This document shows positions 16,475 to 25,130 of a DNA stretch of 39,814 nucleotides, in pieces. Positions within the stretch are counted from its first letter, which is position 1, and each line of letters starts with the position of its first letter. This stretch comes from an uncultured Bacteroides sp. (GTDB lineage: Bacteria > Bacteroidota > Bacteroidia > Bacteroidales > Bacteroidaceae): the NCBI GenBank assembly GCA_949289345.1, contig CASENS010000063.1, positions 1-39,814 on the forward strand. Direction: 5' to 3'. Under the pieces are notes generated by a model that was not told where the DNA came from, did not search any database, and saw only the letters and a list, made by a program, of their open reading frames with translations. Both the position numbers and the translations under genes were made by a program.

Positions 16475-16600
16475 ACGACGGATACGCAGGACGAGGACCT
16501 CACGGATTTCACGGATATCAATGCCTACCTGAGAGCGGGCGATACAGCTTTTTCCATGAAGTGTGAGTGGGGGAAAGCGCCTTTATGCGCAAAAATATAA
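16475..16600 (+). pseudogene. Possible 3' remnant of a gene
   Basis: A 41-codon open stretch ending at TAA 16598-16600 reads like a protein tail (TDTQDEDLTDFTDINAYL... ending KCEWGKAPLCAKI). It is closed upstream by TAG and has no sensible start. Its richer GC content resembles the efflux operon just downstream. It may be the end of a gene cut off when the operon arrived. The family is not recognised. Confidence 0.25.
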
Positions 16601-16675
16601 AAAAAGTATATGGCGGTTGCAACTTTTTATATACCTTGTGCGTCCAATATCCCGAAACCATTAATCCGTAAAAAC

Positions 16676-17392
16676 GTGATAAAGCTAAGAGACATCAACA
16701 AGACCTACCACAACGGTGCCCCCCTGCACGTACTGAAGGGCATCAACTTAGACATCGACCGGGGGGAGTTCGTGTCCATCATGGGCGCATCCGGTTCGGG
16801 CAAGTCTACCTTATTAAATATATTGGGTATCTTGGACAACTACGACACGGGGGAGTATTACCTCAACGACACACTCATCAAGAGCCTCAGCGAGAACCGC
16901 GCGGCGGAATACCGCAACCGCATGATAGGCTTCATCTTCCAGTCATTCAATCTTATTTCCTTCAAGAACGCGGTGGAGAACGTGGCACTGCCCCTGTTCT
17001 ACCAGGGCGTGAGCCGTAAGAAGCGCAACCTGCTGGCCATGGAATACCTTGACCGGTTGGGACTGAAGGACTGGGCACACCACATGCCCAATGAGATGTC
17101 CGGCGGACAGAAGCAGCGTGTGGCCATCGCACGGGCCCTCATCACACAACCGCAAATCATCCTGGCCGATGAACCTACAGGCGCGCTGGACAGCAAGACC
17201 TCCATCGAGGTGATGCAAATCCTGAAGGACCTGCACCAGACGGGCATGACCATCGTGGTAGTGACCCACGAAAGCGGCGTGGCCAACCAGGCCGACAAAA
17301 TCATCCACATCAAGGACGGAGTGATAGGCAGCATAGAGGCCAACCTGAAACATGACGCCTCACCATTCGGGCAGGGAGGGCTGATGAAATGA
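16676..17392 (+). CDS. ABC transporter ATPase of MacB/LolD type
   Basis: The ATP-driven motor of the efflux complex, 238 residues from the GTG at 16676. Walker A is GASGSGKST (37-45), the Q-loop Gln is in IFQSFNL (Q89), the signature is MSGGQ (141-145) and Walker B is IILADEP (161-167). VVTHE holds the switch His. I chose the GTG start because MIKLRDINKTY is the usual beginning of this family; an ATG at 16610 would add 22 residues of unusual sequence. The stop codon overlaps the first permease start by 4 bases (ATGA). It is the first gene of the five-gene efflux operon. Confidence 0.93.
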   Translation: MIKLRDINKTYHNGAPLHVLKGINLDIDRGEFVSIMGASGSGKSTLLNILGILDNYDTGEYYLNDTLIKSLSENRAAEYRNRMIGFIFQSFNLISFKNAVENVALPLFYQGVSRKKRNLLAMEYLDRLGLKDWAHHMPNEMSGGQKQRVAIARALITQPQIILADEPTGALDSKTSIEVMQILKDLHQTGMTIVVVTHESGVANQADKIIHIKDGVIGSIEANLKHDASPFGQGGLMK

Positions 17393-18648
17393 TTGACCTA
17401 TGGCAAGAGATATACGGCACCATACGCCGCAACAAGCTCCGTACCCTGCTCACAGGCTTTGCCGTGGCGTGGGGCATCTTCATGCTCATTGTGCTGCTGG
17501 GCGCGGGCAACGGGCTGATACACGCCTTCGAGCAGAACGCCTCGGAGCGGGCGCTGAACTCCATACGCATATTCCAAGGATGGACCACCAAGTCATACGA
17601 CGGGCTGAAAGAAGGGAGGCGCATCCAGCTGGACAACCGCGACCTGGACGACACGGAACGCCTCTTCCCCGAACACGTGGAAAGCGTGGGAGCCACCCTC
17701 TCGCAAAGCAGCACGGACATCAGCTACGGGGCGGAGTACGTCAACCTGTCGCTGTTGGGCGTATATCCCAACTACGTGGAGGTGGAAGCCGTGAAGACAG
17801 CGGGCGGACGCTTCATCAACCACACCGACATCAAGGAACGGCGCAAGGTGATAGTGCTGCACAAGAAGTCGTCGGACGTGCTGTTCGGCAAAACACACAC
17901 ATCACCCTACGGCAAGTTCGTGAGGGCGGGAGGCGTGGCCTATCAGGTGGTGGGACTCTACAACGATGAGGGGAGCAGCGAACCGAGCCAGGCGTTCATA
18001 CCCTTCTCAACCCTGCAGACCATCTACAACAAGGGAGACAAGCTGAACAGCATCATCTTCACCACCAAGGGACTGACGGACGAGGCCAGGAACGAAGCCT
18101 TCGAGGCCGACTACCGGCGCGTCATCGGGCAGAACCACCGTTTCGACCCTACGGACGACAGCGCCATATGGATATGGAACCGTTTCACCAACTACCTGCA
18201 GACACAGAACGCCATGGGCATCCTGCGCACCGCCATCTGGGTGATAGGCATATTCACCCTGCTGAGCGGCATCGTAGGCGTGAGCAACATCATGCTCATA
18301 ACCGTACGCGAGCGCACACACGAGTTCGGCATACGCAAGGCGCTCGGAGCCAAGCCGCGCAGCATACTGTGGCTCATCATCATCGAAAGCGTCACCATCA
18401 CCACCCTGTCAGGCTACGTGGGCATGGTGGCGGGCATCGGGGTGACGGAGTGGATGAACGCGGCGTTCGGCACACAGAACGTGGACAACGGCATGTTCCA
18501 GGTGCAGATGTTCAGCGACCCTACCGTGGACATGCGCATCGCCATACAGGCCACCGTCACACTCATCATAGCGGGTACGCTGGCGGGATTCTTCCCCGCA
18601 CGCAAGGCAACCAGGATAAGACCCATCGAAGCATTAAGAGCAGACTGA
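17389..18648 (+). CDS. ABC transporter permease, MacB/FtsX type (first)
   Basis: A 419-residue inner membrane protein. One N-terminal membrane segment (LLTGFAVAWGIFMLIVLLGAG, about 20-40) is followed by a large periplasmic MacB-PCD domain (about 45-250). Three C-terminal segments follow, with the FtsX motif GIVGVSNIMLITVRERTHEFGIRKALGA near 290-320. It ends PIEALRAD, typical for the family. The second permease starts one base after the stop, so the two probably form a heterodimer with the ATPase. The gene is very GC-rich. Confidence 0.93.
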   Translation: MIDLWQEIYGTIRRNKLRTLLTGFAVAWGIFMLIVLLGAGNGLIHAFEQNASERALNSIRIFQGWTTKSYDGLKEGRRIQLDNRDLDDTERLFPEHVESVGATLSQSSTDISYGAEYVNLSLLGVYPNYVEVEAVKTAGGRFINHTDIKERRKVIVLHKKSSDVLFGKTHTSPYGKFVRAGGVAYQVVGLYNDEGSSEPSQAFIPFSTLQTIYNKGDKLNSIIFTTKGLTDEARNEAFEADYRRVIGQNHRFDPTDDSAIWIWNRFTNYLQTQNAMGILRTAIWVIGIFTLLSGIVGVSNIMLITVRERTHEFGIRKALGAKPRSILWLIIIESVTITTLSGYVGMVAGIGVTEWMNAAFGTQNVDNGMFQVQMFSDPTVDMRIAIQATVTLIIAGTLAGFFPARKATRIRPIEALRAD

Positions 18649-18649
18649 C

Positions 18650-19894
18650 ATGAAAGTAGACAGAGACACATTAGAGGAAATACTCCTCACCATCACACGC
18701 AACAAGACAAGGAGCCTGCTTACGGCCTTCGGCGTATTCTGGGGCATATTCATGCTGGTGGCACTGATCGGAGGCGGACAAGGCGTCCAGCAGCAACTGA
18801 ACAAGCAGTTCGAGGGCTTCGCAACCAACTCGGGCTTCCTCGTGGCGGACAAGACCAACGAACCCTACAAGGGCTTCCGCAAAGGACGCCGCTGGGACCT
18901 GGAGGTGGACGACATCGACCGCATACGCCACGTCGAAGGCGTGGACGTGGTAAGCCCCACCGTGACACAGTGGGGCAAGCTCAGCGTGCGCCAGGGCAAC
19001 AAGTACGACAACACCATCGTCAAAGGCCTGTACCCCAACTATGAGGCGATAGAACACCAGGAAATGGCGTACGGACGCTTCATCAACGACGTGGACATAC
19101 GCGAGGCGCGCAAGGTGTGCGTCATCGGCAAGCGCGTGTACGAAAGCCTGTTCCCCACCGGCGGCGACCCCTGCGGAAGCTACGTGCAGGTGGACAGCGT
19201 CTATTACCGCGTAGTAGGCATGTGCTCGTCCGAGGGAAACGTCAGCATACAAGGACAGGCATCGGAAAGCGTCGTGCTGCCCTTCACCACCATGCAGAAG
19301 ATGTACAACCTGGGCGACAAGCTGGAGGTCATCTGCTTCACCATGCGGCCCGGAGTGAAGGTCAAGGACGTGGAGCCGCGGGTGAAAGACGTGATACGCC
19401 AGGCACACTACATAAGCCCCACCGACGACCAGGCCGTCATGCTCCTCAACCTGGAAGTCATGTTCGCCATGATGGACAACCTCCTCACAGGCGTGCGGCT
19501 GCTGGCGTGGCTCGTGGGGCTGGGCACACTGCTGGCCGGAACCATAGGCGTGAGCAACATCATGATGGTAACCGTACGCGAGCGCACCACCGAGATAGGC
19601 ATCCGACGCGCCATAGGGGCACGCCCGCGGGACATCCTGCAGCAGATACTCTCCGAAAGCATGGTGCTGACCACCGCGGCCGGCATGGCGGGCATATCCT
19701 TCGCCGTAGGCATACTACAGCTGGTGGAGAACGCGGCCAACCCCTCGGGCGTGGTCGAGATACACTACCAAGTATCATTCGGCATGGCCACAGGCACCTG
19801 CGTGCTGCTCGTAGCCATGGGACTGCTGGCGGGACTGGCACCGGCCTACCGCGCCATGGCCGTCAAACCCATAGAGGCGATAAGGGATGAATAA
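18650..19894 (+). CDS. ABC transporter permease, MacB/FtsX type (second)
   Basis: A 414-residue protein with the same layout as its upstream partner: an N-terminal membrane segment (TAFGVFWGIFMLVALIGGG, about 24-42), a periplasmic MacB-PCD domain and three C-terminal segments. The motif GTIGVSNIMMVTVRERTTEIGIRRAIGA lies near 300-327, and the end reads PIEAIRDE. It is a diverged paralogue of the first permease. Its stop codon (19892-19894) is followed immediately by the 24-bp repeat array. Confidence 0.93.
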   Translation: MKVDRDTLEEILLTITRNKTRSLLTAFGVFWGIFMLVALIGGGQGVQQQLNKQFEGFATNSGFLVADKTNEPYKGFRKGRRWDLEVDDIDRIRHVEGVDVVSPTVTQWGKLSVRQGNKYDNTIVKGLYPNYEAIEHQEMAYGRFINDVDIREARKVCVIGKRVYESLFPTGGDPCGSYVQVDSVYYRVVGMCSSEGNVSIQGQASESVVLPFTTMQKMYNLGDKLEVICFTMRPGVKVKDVEPRVKDVIRQAHYISPTDDQAVMLLNLEVMFAMMDNLLTGVRLLAWLVGLGTLLAGTIGVSNIMMVTVRERTTEIGIRRAIGARPRDILQQILSESMVLTTAAGMAGISFAVGILQLVENAANPSGVVEIHYQVSFGMATGTCVLLVAMGLLAGLAPAYRAMAVKPIEAIRDE

Positions 19895-20278
19895 AGGAGC
19901 GCAAGCCCACACGGCAATGTGGTGCATCCACCACACGGTAATGTGGTGCACCCACCACACGGTAATGTGGTGCACCCACCACACGGTAATAGGGTGTACC
20001 CGCCATACGGTAATAGGGTGTACCCGCCATACGGTAATAGGGTGTACCCACCACACGGTAATAGGGCGCACCCACCACACGGTAATAGGGCGCACCCACC
20101 ACACGGTAATAGGGCGCACCCACCACACGGATTTGTGTGTGCACCCTCACACCGAGCGGTGTGTGCACCCTCACACCGAGCGGTGTGTGTACCCTCACAC
20201 CGAGTGGTGTGCGTACCCCCACACCGAGCGTCGTGCGTACCCCCACACAAAACGGGGCGCGCACGCTGACACCGTCCG
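19895..20278. repeat. Tandem array of sixteen 24-bp units inside the efflux operon
   Basis: The array starts on the first base after the permease stop codon and runs as sixteen units of exactly 24 bp, ending 32 bases before the adaptor ATG. Units 1-10 share CCACACGG or close variants near their ends; units 11-16 form a second type around CACCCTCACACCGAG. Subtypes lie in blocks: units 2-4 with GTGGTGCA, 5-7 with AGGGTGTA, 8-10 with AGGGCGCA. Most units keep a small dyad, such as GTGGTG/CACCAC, GGGT/ACCC or GGTGTG/CACACC. Because 24 is a multiple of three, frames stay open through it on both strands, but the peptides are simple repeats. A length-variable minisatellite affecting the RNA is more likely than coding. 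Confidence 0.9.
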
Positions 20279-20310
20279 GTACAGACAGAACAATTAAACG
20301 TAATAATAAG

Positions 20311-21414
20311 ATGAAGACAAGGAAAGCAGTAAAGATGGCACTCCTCACGATAGTGGGGCTGGTGTTTGTTTGGACCTTCGTGTTCCTGTGGCGGAAGTCA
20401 CAGCCGGAGGAGACAGTCTACGAAGTGGTAAGCCCCGAAAAGGCCGACCTGGAGAAAACCACCGTAGCCACAGGCAAGGTGGAGCCACGGGACGAGGTGG
20501 AGATAAAGCCCCAGATATCCGGCATCATCGACATCCTCTACAAGGAGGCGGGCCAACAAGTGAAGAAGAACGAGGTCATCGCCAAAGTGAAAGTCATACC
20601 CGAACTCGGAACGCTCAACGCGGCCGAGAGCCGGGTGCGGCTGGCGGAAATAAACGTAAGGCAGGCGGAGACGGACTTCGGACGCGTGGAGCAACTCCAC
20701 AACGACAAGCTCATCAGCGACGAGGAATACGAGCAGAGCGAGGTCAGCCTCAAGCAGCAAAGGGAGGAACTGCAGGCCGCGAAGGACAACCTGGAAATCG
20801 TGCGCGACGGCATCACCCAGCGCAGCGCGGACATCAGCAGCACACTCATCCGCAGCACCATCGACGGGCTGATACTGGACGTGCCCGTCAAGGTGGGCAA
20901 CTCCGTCATCATGGCCAACACGATGAACGACGGAACCACCATCGCCACGGTGGCCGACATGAACGACCTCATCTTCCGGGGCAACATTGACGAGACCGAA
21001 GTGGGCCGCGTGCACGAGGGCATGCCCGTGAAGCTCACCATCGGAGCCTTGCAGGACCTCACGTTCGACGCCACCCTGGAGTACATCTCGCCCAAGGCCA
21101 CCGAGGACAACGGCGCCAACCAGTTCGAGATAAAGGCGGCGGTGGAAGCGCCGGACAGCGTGGTGATCCGTTCCGGGTATTCGGCGAACGCCGAAATCGT
21201 GCTGGAACGAGCCGCCCGCACGCTTGCCATCCCCGAAGGCTGTGTGGAGTTCGACGGGGACAGCACCTTTGTCTATGTGCTGACGGACAGCGTACCCCAC
21301 CAGAGGTTCCGCCGCACACCCATAGCCGTGGGGCTAAGCGACGGCATCCGCATCGCCGTGCTGCGGGGCCTTACGGAACAGGACAAGGTGAGAGGAGTGG
21401 AAAAACAGCAATAA
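20311..21414 (+). CDS. HlyD/MacA-type periplasmic adaptor of the efflux complex
   Basis: A 367-residue membrane-fusion protein linking the ABC permeases to the outer membrane channel. One N-terminal membrane anchor spans about 8-26 (KMALLTIVGLVFVWTFVFL). A biotinyl-lipoyl-like half-motif follows (VATGKVEPRDEVEIKPQISGII, about 53-74). Then come a coiled coil rich in Glu, Gln and Arg (about 105-165), the second lipoyl half (IRSTIDGLILDVPVKVGNSV, about 181-200) and beta-barrel domains. The ATG at 20311 is the natural start; the frame stays open upstream to a GTG at 20137, but that part is only repeat-encoded TLTPSGVC-type sequence. Confidence 0.92.
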   Translation: MKTRKAVKMALLTIVGLVFVWTFVFLWRKSQPEETVYEVVSPEKADLEKTTVATGKVEPRDEVEIKPQISGIIDILYKEAGQQVKKNEVIAKVKVIPELGTLNAAESRVRLAEINVRQAETDFGRVEQLHNDKLISDEEYEQSEVSLKQQREELQAAKDNLEIVRDGITQRSADISSTLIRSTIDGLILDVPVKVGNSVIMANTMNDGTTIATVADMNDLIFRGNIDETEVGRVHEGMPVKLTIGALQDLTFDATLEYISPKATEDNGANQFEIKAAVEAPDSVVIRSGYSANAEIVLERAARTLAIPEGCVEFDGDSTFVYVLTDSVPHQRFRRTPIAVGLSDGIRIAVLRGLTEQDKVRGVEKQQ

Positions 21415-21429
21415 CACAGGAGGATGATT

Positions 21430-22776
21430 ATGACGACAACGAATATGAAGAAGCAAGCAGCACTTTTCATGATGTGCGCGGCGCTGGGCGCCCCGACACA
21501 CGCCCAGGACATCTGGACGCTACGCCGGTGCATAGACTACGCCATAGAGCATAACACAGACATCCGCCAGGCCGCCAACCAGGCCGAGCAGAGCGCCGTG
21601 GAGGCGAACACCGCCAAGTGGGCGCGCCTTCCCAACCTGAACGGCAGCGCCAACCAAAGCTGGAACTGGGGACGCACGCAGACGGCGATACCCGACGAGA
21701 CAACCGGCGACTACAGCACCGTCTACGTCAATACAAGCAGCAACGGCACCAACATGTCGCTCAGCACCAGCATCCCGCTGTTCACCGGCCTGGAGCTTCC
21801 CAACCAGTACGCCCTCGCCAAGCTGAACCTGAAGGCCGCCACAGCCGACCTCGACAAGGCCAAGGAGGACATCAGCATCAACATAGCCTCCGCCTACCTG
21901 CAAGTGCTGTTCAACCAAGAGCTGCACGAGGTGGCGCTGGGCCAGGCCGAACTGAGCAAGGCACAGTTGAACCGTATAGCCCGCCTGGCCGCCGTAGGGA
22001 AGGCGTCCACGGCCGAGGTGGCCGACGCCAAGTCACGCGTGGCGCAGGACGACATGACCGTCGTCCAGACCCGCAACGACTACCGCCTGTCATTGTTGGA
22101 TCTGGCACAACTCATCGAACTGCCCTCGCCGGAAGGCTTCACGCTGGAACACCCTTCCGCCGCCTTCCGCCCCTCGGCACTTACCCCGCCCGATGACATC
22201 TACCAGCAGGCGTTGGGGCAGAAGGCCGTTATCCGTGCCGCCCAATACCGGTTGGAAGGAAGCAGGCACAACATCCGCATCGCGCAAAGCGGGTACTATC
22301 CGCAACTCAGCCTGAACGGCAGCCTGGGCACAAGCTACTACAGCACCATCAACCGGAACTTCCGCCAGCAGCTGGGCGACAACTTCAACAAGTACATCGG
22401 GCTGAGCCTCAGCGTCCCCCTGTTCAACCGCCTCAGCACACGCAACAGGGTACGCACCGCCCGTCTGCAGCGCGACAACTATGCCCTCCAGCTGGAGAAT
22501 GCCAAGAAATCCCTTTACAAGGAGATACAGCAGGCATGGTACAACGCCGTGGCCTCGGAAAGCAAGTACACCAGCAGCCATGCCGCCTCCATCGCCAGCA
22601 AGGAGTCCTTCGACCTGATGAAGGAGAAGTATGAGAACGGAAAAGCCAACGCCGTGGAGTACAACGAGGCCAAACAGAACCTGATGAAAGCGCAGAGCGA
22701 CGAGCTACAGGCCAAGTACGAGTACCTGTTCCGCGCGAAGATACTGGACTTCTACAAAGGAGTGCCCATCGAGTAA
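21430..22776 (+). CDS. TolC-family outer membrane channel
   Basis: Outer membrane exit duct of the tripartite pump, 448 residues from ATG 21430. The signal peptide ends near THAQ (about residue 26). The start WTLRRCIDYAIEHNTDIRQA and the paired long helices (about 170-225 and 370-430) are typical of the outer membrane efflux family. An AGGAGG ribosome site at 21418-21423 lies 6 bases before ATG 21430; the ATG at 21424 directly touches it and is the less likely start. The gap to the adaptor gene is under 20 bases. It is the last gene of the efflux operon. Confidence 0.92.
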   Translation: MTTTNMKKQAALFMMCAALGAPTHAQDIWTLRRCIDYAIEHNTDIRQAANQAEQSAVEANTAKWARLPNLNGSANQSWNWGRTQTAIPDETTGDYSTVYVNTSSNGTNMSLSTSIPLFTGLELPNQYALAKLNLKAATADLDKAKEDISINIASAYLQVLFNQELHEVALGQAELSKAQLNRIARLAAVGKASTAEVADAKSRVAQDDMTVVQTRNDYRLSLLDLAQLIELPSPEGFTLEHPSAAFRPSALTPPDDIYQQALGQKAVIRAAQYRLEGSRHNIRIAQSGYYPQLSLNGSLGTSYYSTINRNFRQQLGDNFNKYIGLSLSVPLFNRLSTRNRVRTARLQRDNYALQLENAKKSLYKEIQQAWYNAVASESKYTSSHAASIASKESFDLMKEKYENGKANAVEYNEAKQNLMKAQSDELQAKYEYLFRAKILDFYKGVPIE

Positions 22777-22794
22777 GGGACGAAACCTCCGGAC

Positions 22795-22829
22795 ACAATG
22801 AAGGCGCGGGAGTACTGCGCCTTCATTGT
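22795..22829. terminator. Hairpin between the efflux operon and the convergent S1-domain gene
   Basis: A perfect 13-bp stem (ACAATGAAGGCGC with GCGCCTTCATTGT) and a 9-base loop lie 18 bases past the channel stop. There is no T run, so termination may not be of the simple Rho-independent kind. It lies between convergent genes and can serve both. Confidence 0.6.
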
Positions 22830-22835
22830 AATGTG

Positions 22836-23669
22836 TCATACCAGGCTGATGCCATCCTCGTGCAGCGTAACCAGCCGTTTCTTGTACAAGTCCCCCACCG
22901 CTTTCTTGAATGTCTTTTTGCTTACACCGAACAAGGCGTATATCTCGTCAGCCGGGCTTTTGTCGTTCAGATGGGTGCGCCCGCCATTGCCGCGTATGTA
23001 TTCCAGCAGTGCGGCCGCGAAGTCTTCCACTTTGGCCTGCCCCGGCTTCTGCAGGATGAGGTCTATCTTGCCGTCTTCGCGCACCTGCTTGATGTATGCC
23101 TTGACCTTCATTCCCATATAAAGCGTCTGGAACACCTCGCTTTCGTACAGCAGTCCGGTATAGGTGTTGTCGACTATCGCTTTATATCCCAGGTCAGTCT
23201 TTTGCCAGACAAGCGCCTCCACCTCTTGCCCCGGCTCATACGCCGGCCTTTCCCGCGACAGGAAATGCTCCACTTTGGCCGAGGCCGCAATTCGGTAACT
23301 TTCCTCATCAAGGTGCACGTGTACGATGTATTTCCGTCCTATTTCCATCGGTGCCTTTTGCTCACGGAAGGGCACAAAGAGGTCTTTCATCAGTCCCCAG
23401 TTCAGGAAAGCCCCATACCGGTTGACCCATGCCACTTCCAGGCAGGCGAACTCACCCACCTGCGCCAATGGCGTTTGTGTGGTGGCTGTCAGCCGTTCCT
23501 CCTGATCCAGATAAATGAACACCCGTAACTCGTCTCCCGGCCTGCAGCCTTCCGGCACATATCGCTTGGGGAGCAAAATCTCTCCCTCTACACCTCCGTC
23601 GAGGTACATGCCGAAATCCACTTCTTTCACGACCCGCAACGTATTGAATTTGCCTAAATTAATCTCCAT
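22836..23669 (-). CDS. CvfB-like S1 RNA-binding protein
   Basis: A 277-residue cytoplasmic protein resembling CvfB/YitL: S1-type OB folds followed by a C-terminal winged-helix part. Visible S1-like stretches are LRVVKEVDFGMYLDGG (about 10-25), LEVAWVNRYGAFLNWGLMKDLFVPF (about 78-102) and VWQKTDLGYKAIVDNTYTGLLY. The winged helix reads DEIYALFGVSKKTFKKAVGDLYKKRLV near the end. I chose ATG 23667-23669 (MEINLGKFNTL) because it lies just behind a full promoter box; a longer frame to 24212 would run antisense through malate dehydrogenase. RNA binding is inferred from the fold. Confidence 0.88.
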   Translation of the reverse strand: MEINLGKFNTLRVVKEVDFGMYLDGGVEGEILLPKRYVPEGCRPGDELRVFIYLDQEERLTATTQTPLAQVGEFACLEVAWVNRYGAFLNWGLMKDLFVPFREQKAPMEIGRKYIVHVHLDEESYRIAASAKVEHFLSRERPAYEPGQEVEALVWQKTDLGYKAIVDNTYTGLLYESEVFQTLYMGMKVKAYIKQVREDGKIDLILQKPGQAKVEDFAAALLEYIRGNGGRTHLNDKSPADEIYALFGVSKKTFKKAVGDLYKKRLVTLHEDGISLV

Positions 23670-23686
23670 AGAAAACACATTTTCGG

Positions 23687-23694
23687 CAAAGGTA
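23687..23694 (-). promoter_or_regulatory. -7 box of the S1-domain gene
   Basis: It reads TACCTTTG on the minus strand, a full TAnnTTTG match. GTTG lies 19 bases upstream as a fair -33 element. The start codon is 17 bases downstream. Confidence 0.65.
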
Positions 23695-23762
23695 AGGAAT
23701 AGGAATAACATTTCAACCCAAAAGATAACTTTTTTATATGAACAAGTGTCGGAGAAAAACGT

Positions 23763-23770
23763 TATCTTTG
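23763..23770 (+). promoter_or_regulatory. -7 box of mdh
   Basis: TATCTTTG matches TAnnTTTG fully, 53 bases before the malate dehydrogenase start. It is divergent from the S1-domain gene promoter. No TTTG is seen at the -33 distance. Confidence 0.6.
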
Positions 23771-23823
23771 CGGTGCGAAACAGAAGGAATACGTTTTTAT
23801 TCACCTTTAAATAATTAAAGATT

Positions 23824-24825
23824 ATGGAATTTCTTACAAACGAAAAACTGACCATCGTCGGCGCAGCCGGTATGATTGGTTCAAACATGGCCCAGACAGC
23901 CATCATGATGCACTTGACTCCTAACATCTGCTTGTACGACCCGTATGCGCAAGGCTTGGAAGGTGTGGCCGAAGAAATCTTCCACTGCGGCTTCGAAGGG
24001 GTGAACCTCACCTTTACCTCTGACATCAAGGAAGCCTTGACCGGTGCCAAATACGTAGTATCTTCGGGTGGCGCAGCCCGCAAGGCCGGCATGACCCGTG
24101 AAGACTTGCTGAAAGGCAATGCAGCCATCGCTGAAGAGTTCGGCAAGAACCTGAAGGCATACTGCCCCGACGTAAAGCATGTTGTTGTCATCTTCAACCC
24201 GGCTGACATCACGGGCTTGATTACGTTGCTGTATTCCGGTTTGAAACCTTCTCAAGTTACCACACTTGCAGGTTTGGACAGCACCCGTCTGCGCAGCGAA
24301 CTGGCCAAGCACTTCAACATGAGTCCCGACAAAATCCAGAACTGCCGCACATACGGTGGTCATGGCGAACAGATGGCCGTATTCGCCTCTACAGCGACTG
24401 TAGACGGCAAACCTCTGACAGACATCATCGGCACTCCCGAACTGACGAAGGAACAATGGGCCGAAATCCAGCAGAAGGTAATTAAAGGCGGTTCCAACAT
24501 CATCGCCTTGCGCGGACGCTCTTCCTTCCAAAGCCCGGCATACGTTTCTATCGAGATGATAGCCGCAGCTATGGGTGGCAAACCGTTCAACTGGCCTGCA
24601 GGCCGCTACTGCTCATTCAAGGGCTTCGACCATATCATGATGGCTATGGAAGTAACCATTACGAAGAACGGTTGCGCCTACGAAGAGGTTGTAGGTACTC
24701 CCGAAGAAATGGAAGACTTGAAGAAGAGCTACGGTCACCTCTGCTCACTGCGTGACGAAGTCATCGCCATGGGCGTGCTTCCTCCCGTTGACCAATGGCA
24801 CAGCATCAATCCGAATATTGACTGA
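23824..24825 (+). CDS. mdh: Malate dehydrogenase
   Basis: A 333-residue cytoplasmic NAD-dependent enzyme interconverting malate and oxaloacetate. The nucleotide-binding motif is TIVGAAGMIGSNMAQ (about 10-24). Substrate-binding arginines are in GGAARKAGMTREDLL (about 82-96) and LDSTRLRSEL (about 155-164), and the catalytic His is in YGGHGEQM (about 180-187). NPAD (about 126-129) replaces the usual NPVD. The length fits the form found in Bacteroidales. It has its own promoter and terminator. Confidence 0.95.
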   Translation: MEFLTNEKLTIVGAAGMIGSNMAQTAIMMHLTPNICLYDPYAQGLEGVAEEIFHCGFEGVNLTFTSDIKEALTGAKYVVSSGGAARKAGMTREDLLKGNAAIAEEFGKNLKAYCPDVKHVVVIFNPADITGLITLLYSGLKPSQVTTLAGLDSTRLRSELAKHFNMSPDKIQNCRTYGGHGEQMAVFASTATVDGKPLTDIIGTPELTKEQWAEIQQKVIKGGSNIIALRGRSSFQSPAYVSIEMIAAAMGGKPFNWPAGRYCSFKGFDHIMMAMEVTITKNGCAYEEVVGTPEEMEDLKKSYGHLCSLRDEVIAMGVLPPVDQWHSINPNID

Positions 24826-24850
24826 TAGCAACGGATTTAGAACAGATAAG

Positions 24851-24882
24851 AAAGACGCCTTTCCTCAAAAGGCGTCTTTTTT
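24851..24882 (+). terminator. Terminator of mdh
   Basis: AGACGCCTTT, a short loop, then AAAGGCGTCT and a T run. It starts 25 bases after the mdh stop codon. Confidence 0.93.
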
Positions 24883-24926
24883 ATGCATTTTTCCGAAGAA
24901 AGGCTTGCAGTATCAAAAAAAAGCCT

Positions 24927-24934
24927 TACCTTTG
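24927..24934 (+). promoter_or_regulatory. -7 box of the tRNA pair
   Basis: TACCTTTG, a full TAnnTTTG match, with TTGC 18 bases upstream as a likely -33 element. The first tRNA begins 28 bases on. Confidence 0.65.
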
Positions 24935-24961
24935 CACCCGCAATCAAAAACCAAAACAATT

Positions 24962-25037
24962 GGTGCCATAGCTCAGTTGGTAGAGCAAAGGACTGAAAAT
25001 CCTTGTGTCCCCGGTTCGATTCCTGGTGGCACCACCA
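24962..25037 (+). tRNA. tRNA-Phe (GAA)
   Basis: A complete cloverleaf of 76 bases. The acceptor GGTGCCA pairs with TGGCACC, the D-arm is GCTCAGTTGGTAGAGC, and the anticodon stem GGACT encloses the GAA loop. The T-arm contains GGTTCGATTCC. The discriminator A and CCA are encoded. It is co-transcribed with the tRNA-Pro 14 bases on. Confidence 0.97.
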
Positions 25038-25051
25038 TCCCGAAAGGGCAT

Positions 25052-25124
25052 CGGAATGTAGCGCAGTTGGTAGCGCACTACGTTCGGGACGTAGGGGTCG
25101 GGCGTTCGAGTCGCCTCATTCCGA
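25052..25124 (+). tRNA. tRNA-Pro (CGG)
   Basis: A complete cloverleaf of 73 bases without an encoded CCA. The acceptor CGGAATG pairs with CATTCCG, the anticodon stem CTACG/CGTAG holds the loop TTCGGGA, giving anticodon CGG, and the T-arm contains GCGTTCGAGTCGC. Confidence 0.96.
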
Positions 25125-25130
25125 CAAACG

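Noticed and set aside
19895-20278. CRISPR array
   Set aside because: The units follow each other directly with no unique spacers and vary in blocks, so this is a plain tandem repeat.
20137-20310. N-terminal extension of the HlyD-type adaptor from a GTG codon
   Set aside because: The added residues are only repeat-encoded TLTPSGVC-type units; the frame is open because the period is a multiple of three. The ATG at 20311 gives the normal anchor.
19846-20348. Several long open frames on both strands through the repeat array
   Set aside because: All are products of the 24-bp period and consist of short peptide repeats with no start signals.
23670-24212. Long N-terminal extension of the S1-domain protein
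   Set aside because: It would run antisense through malate dehydrogenase and across both promoters; the short start fits the family and the promoter.
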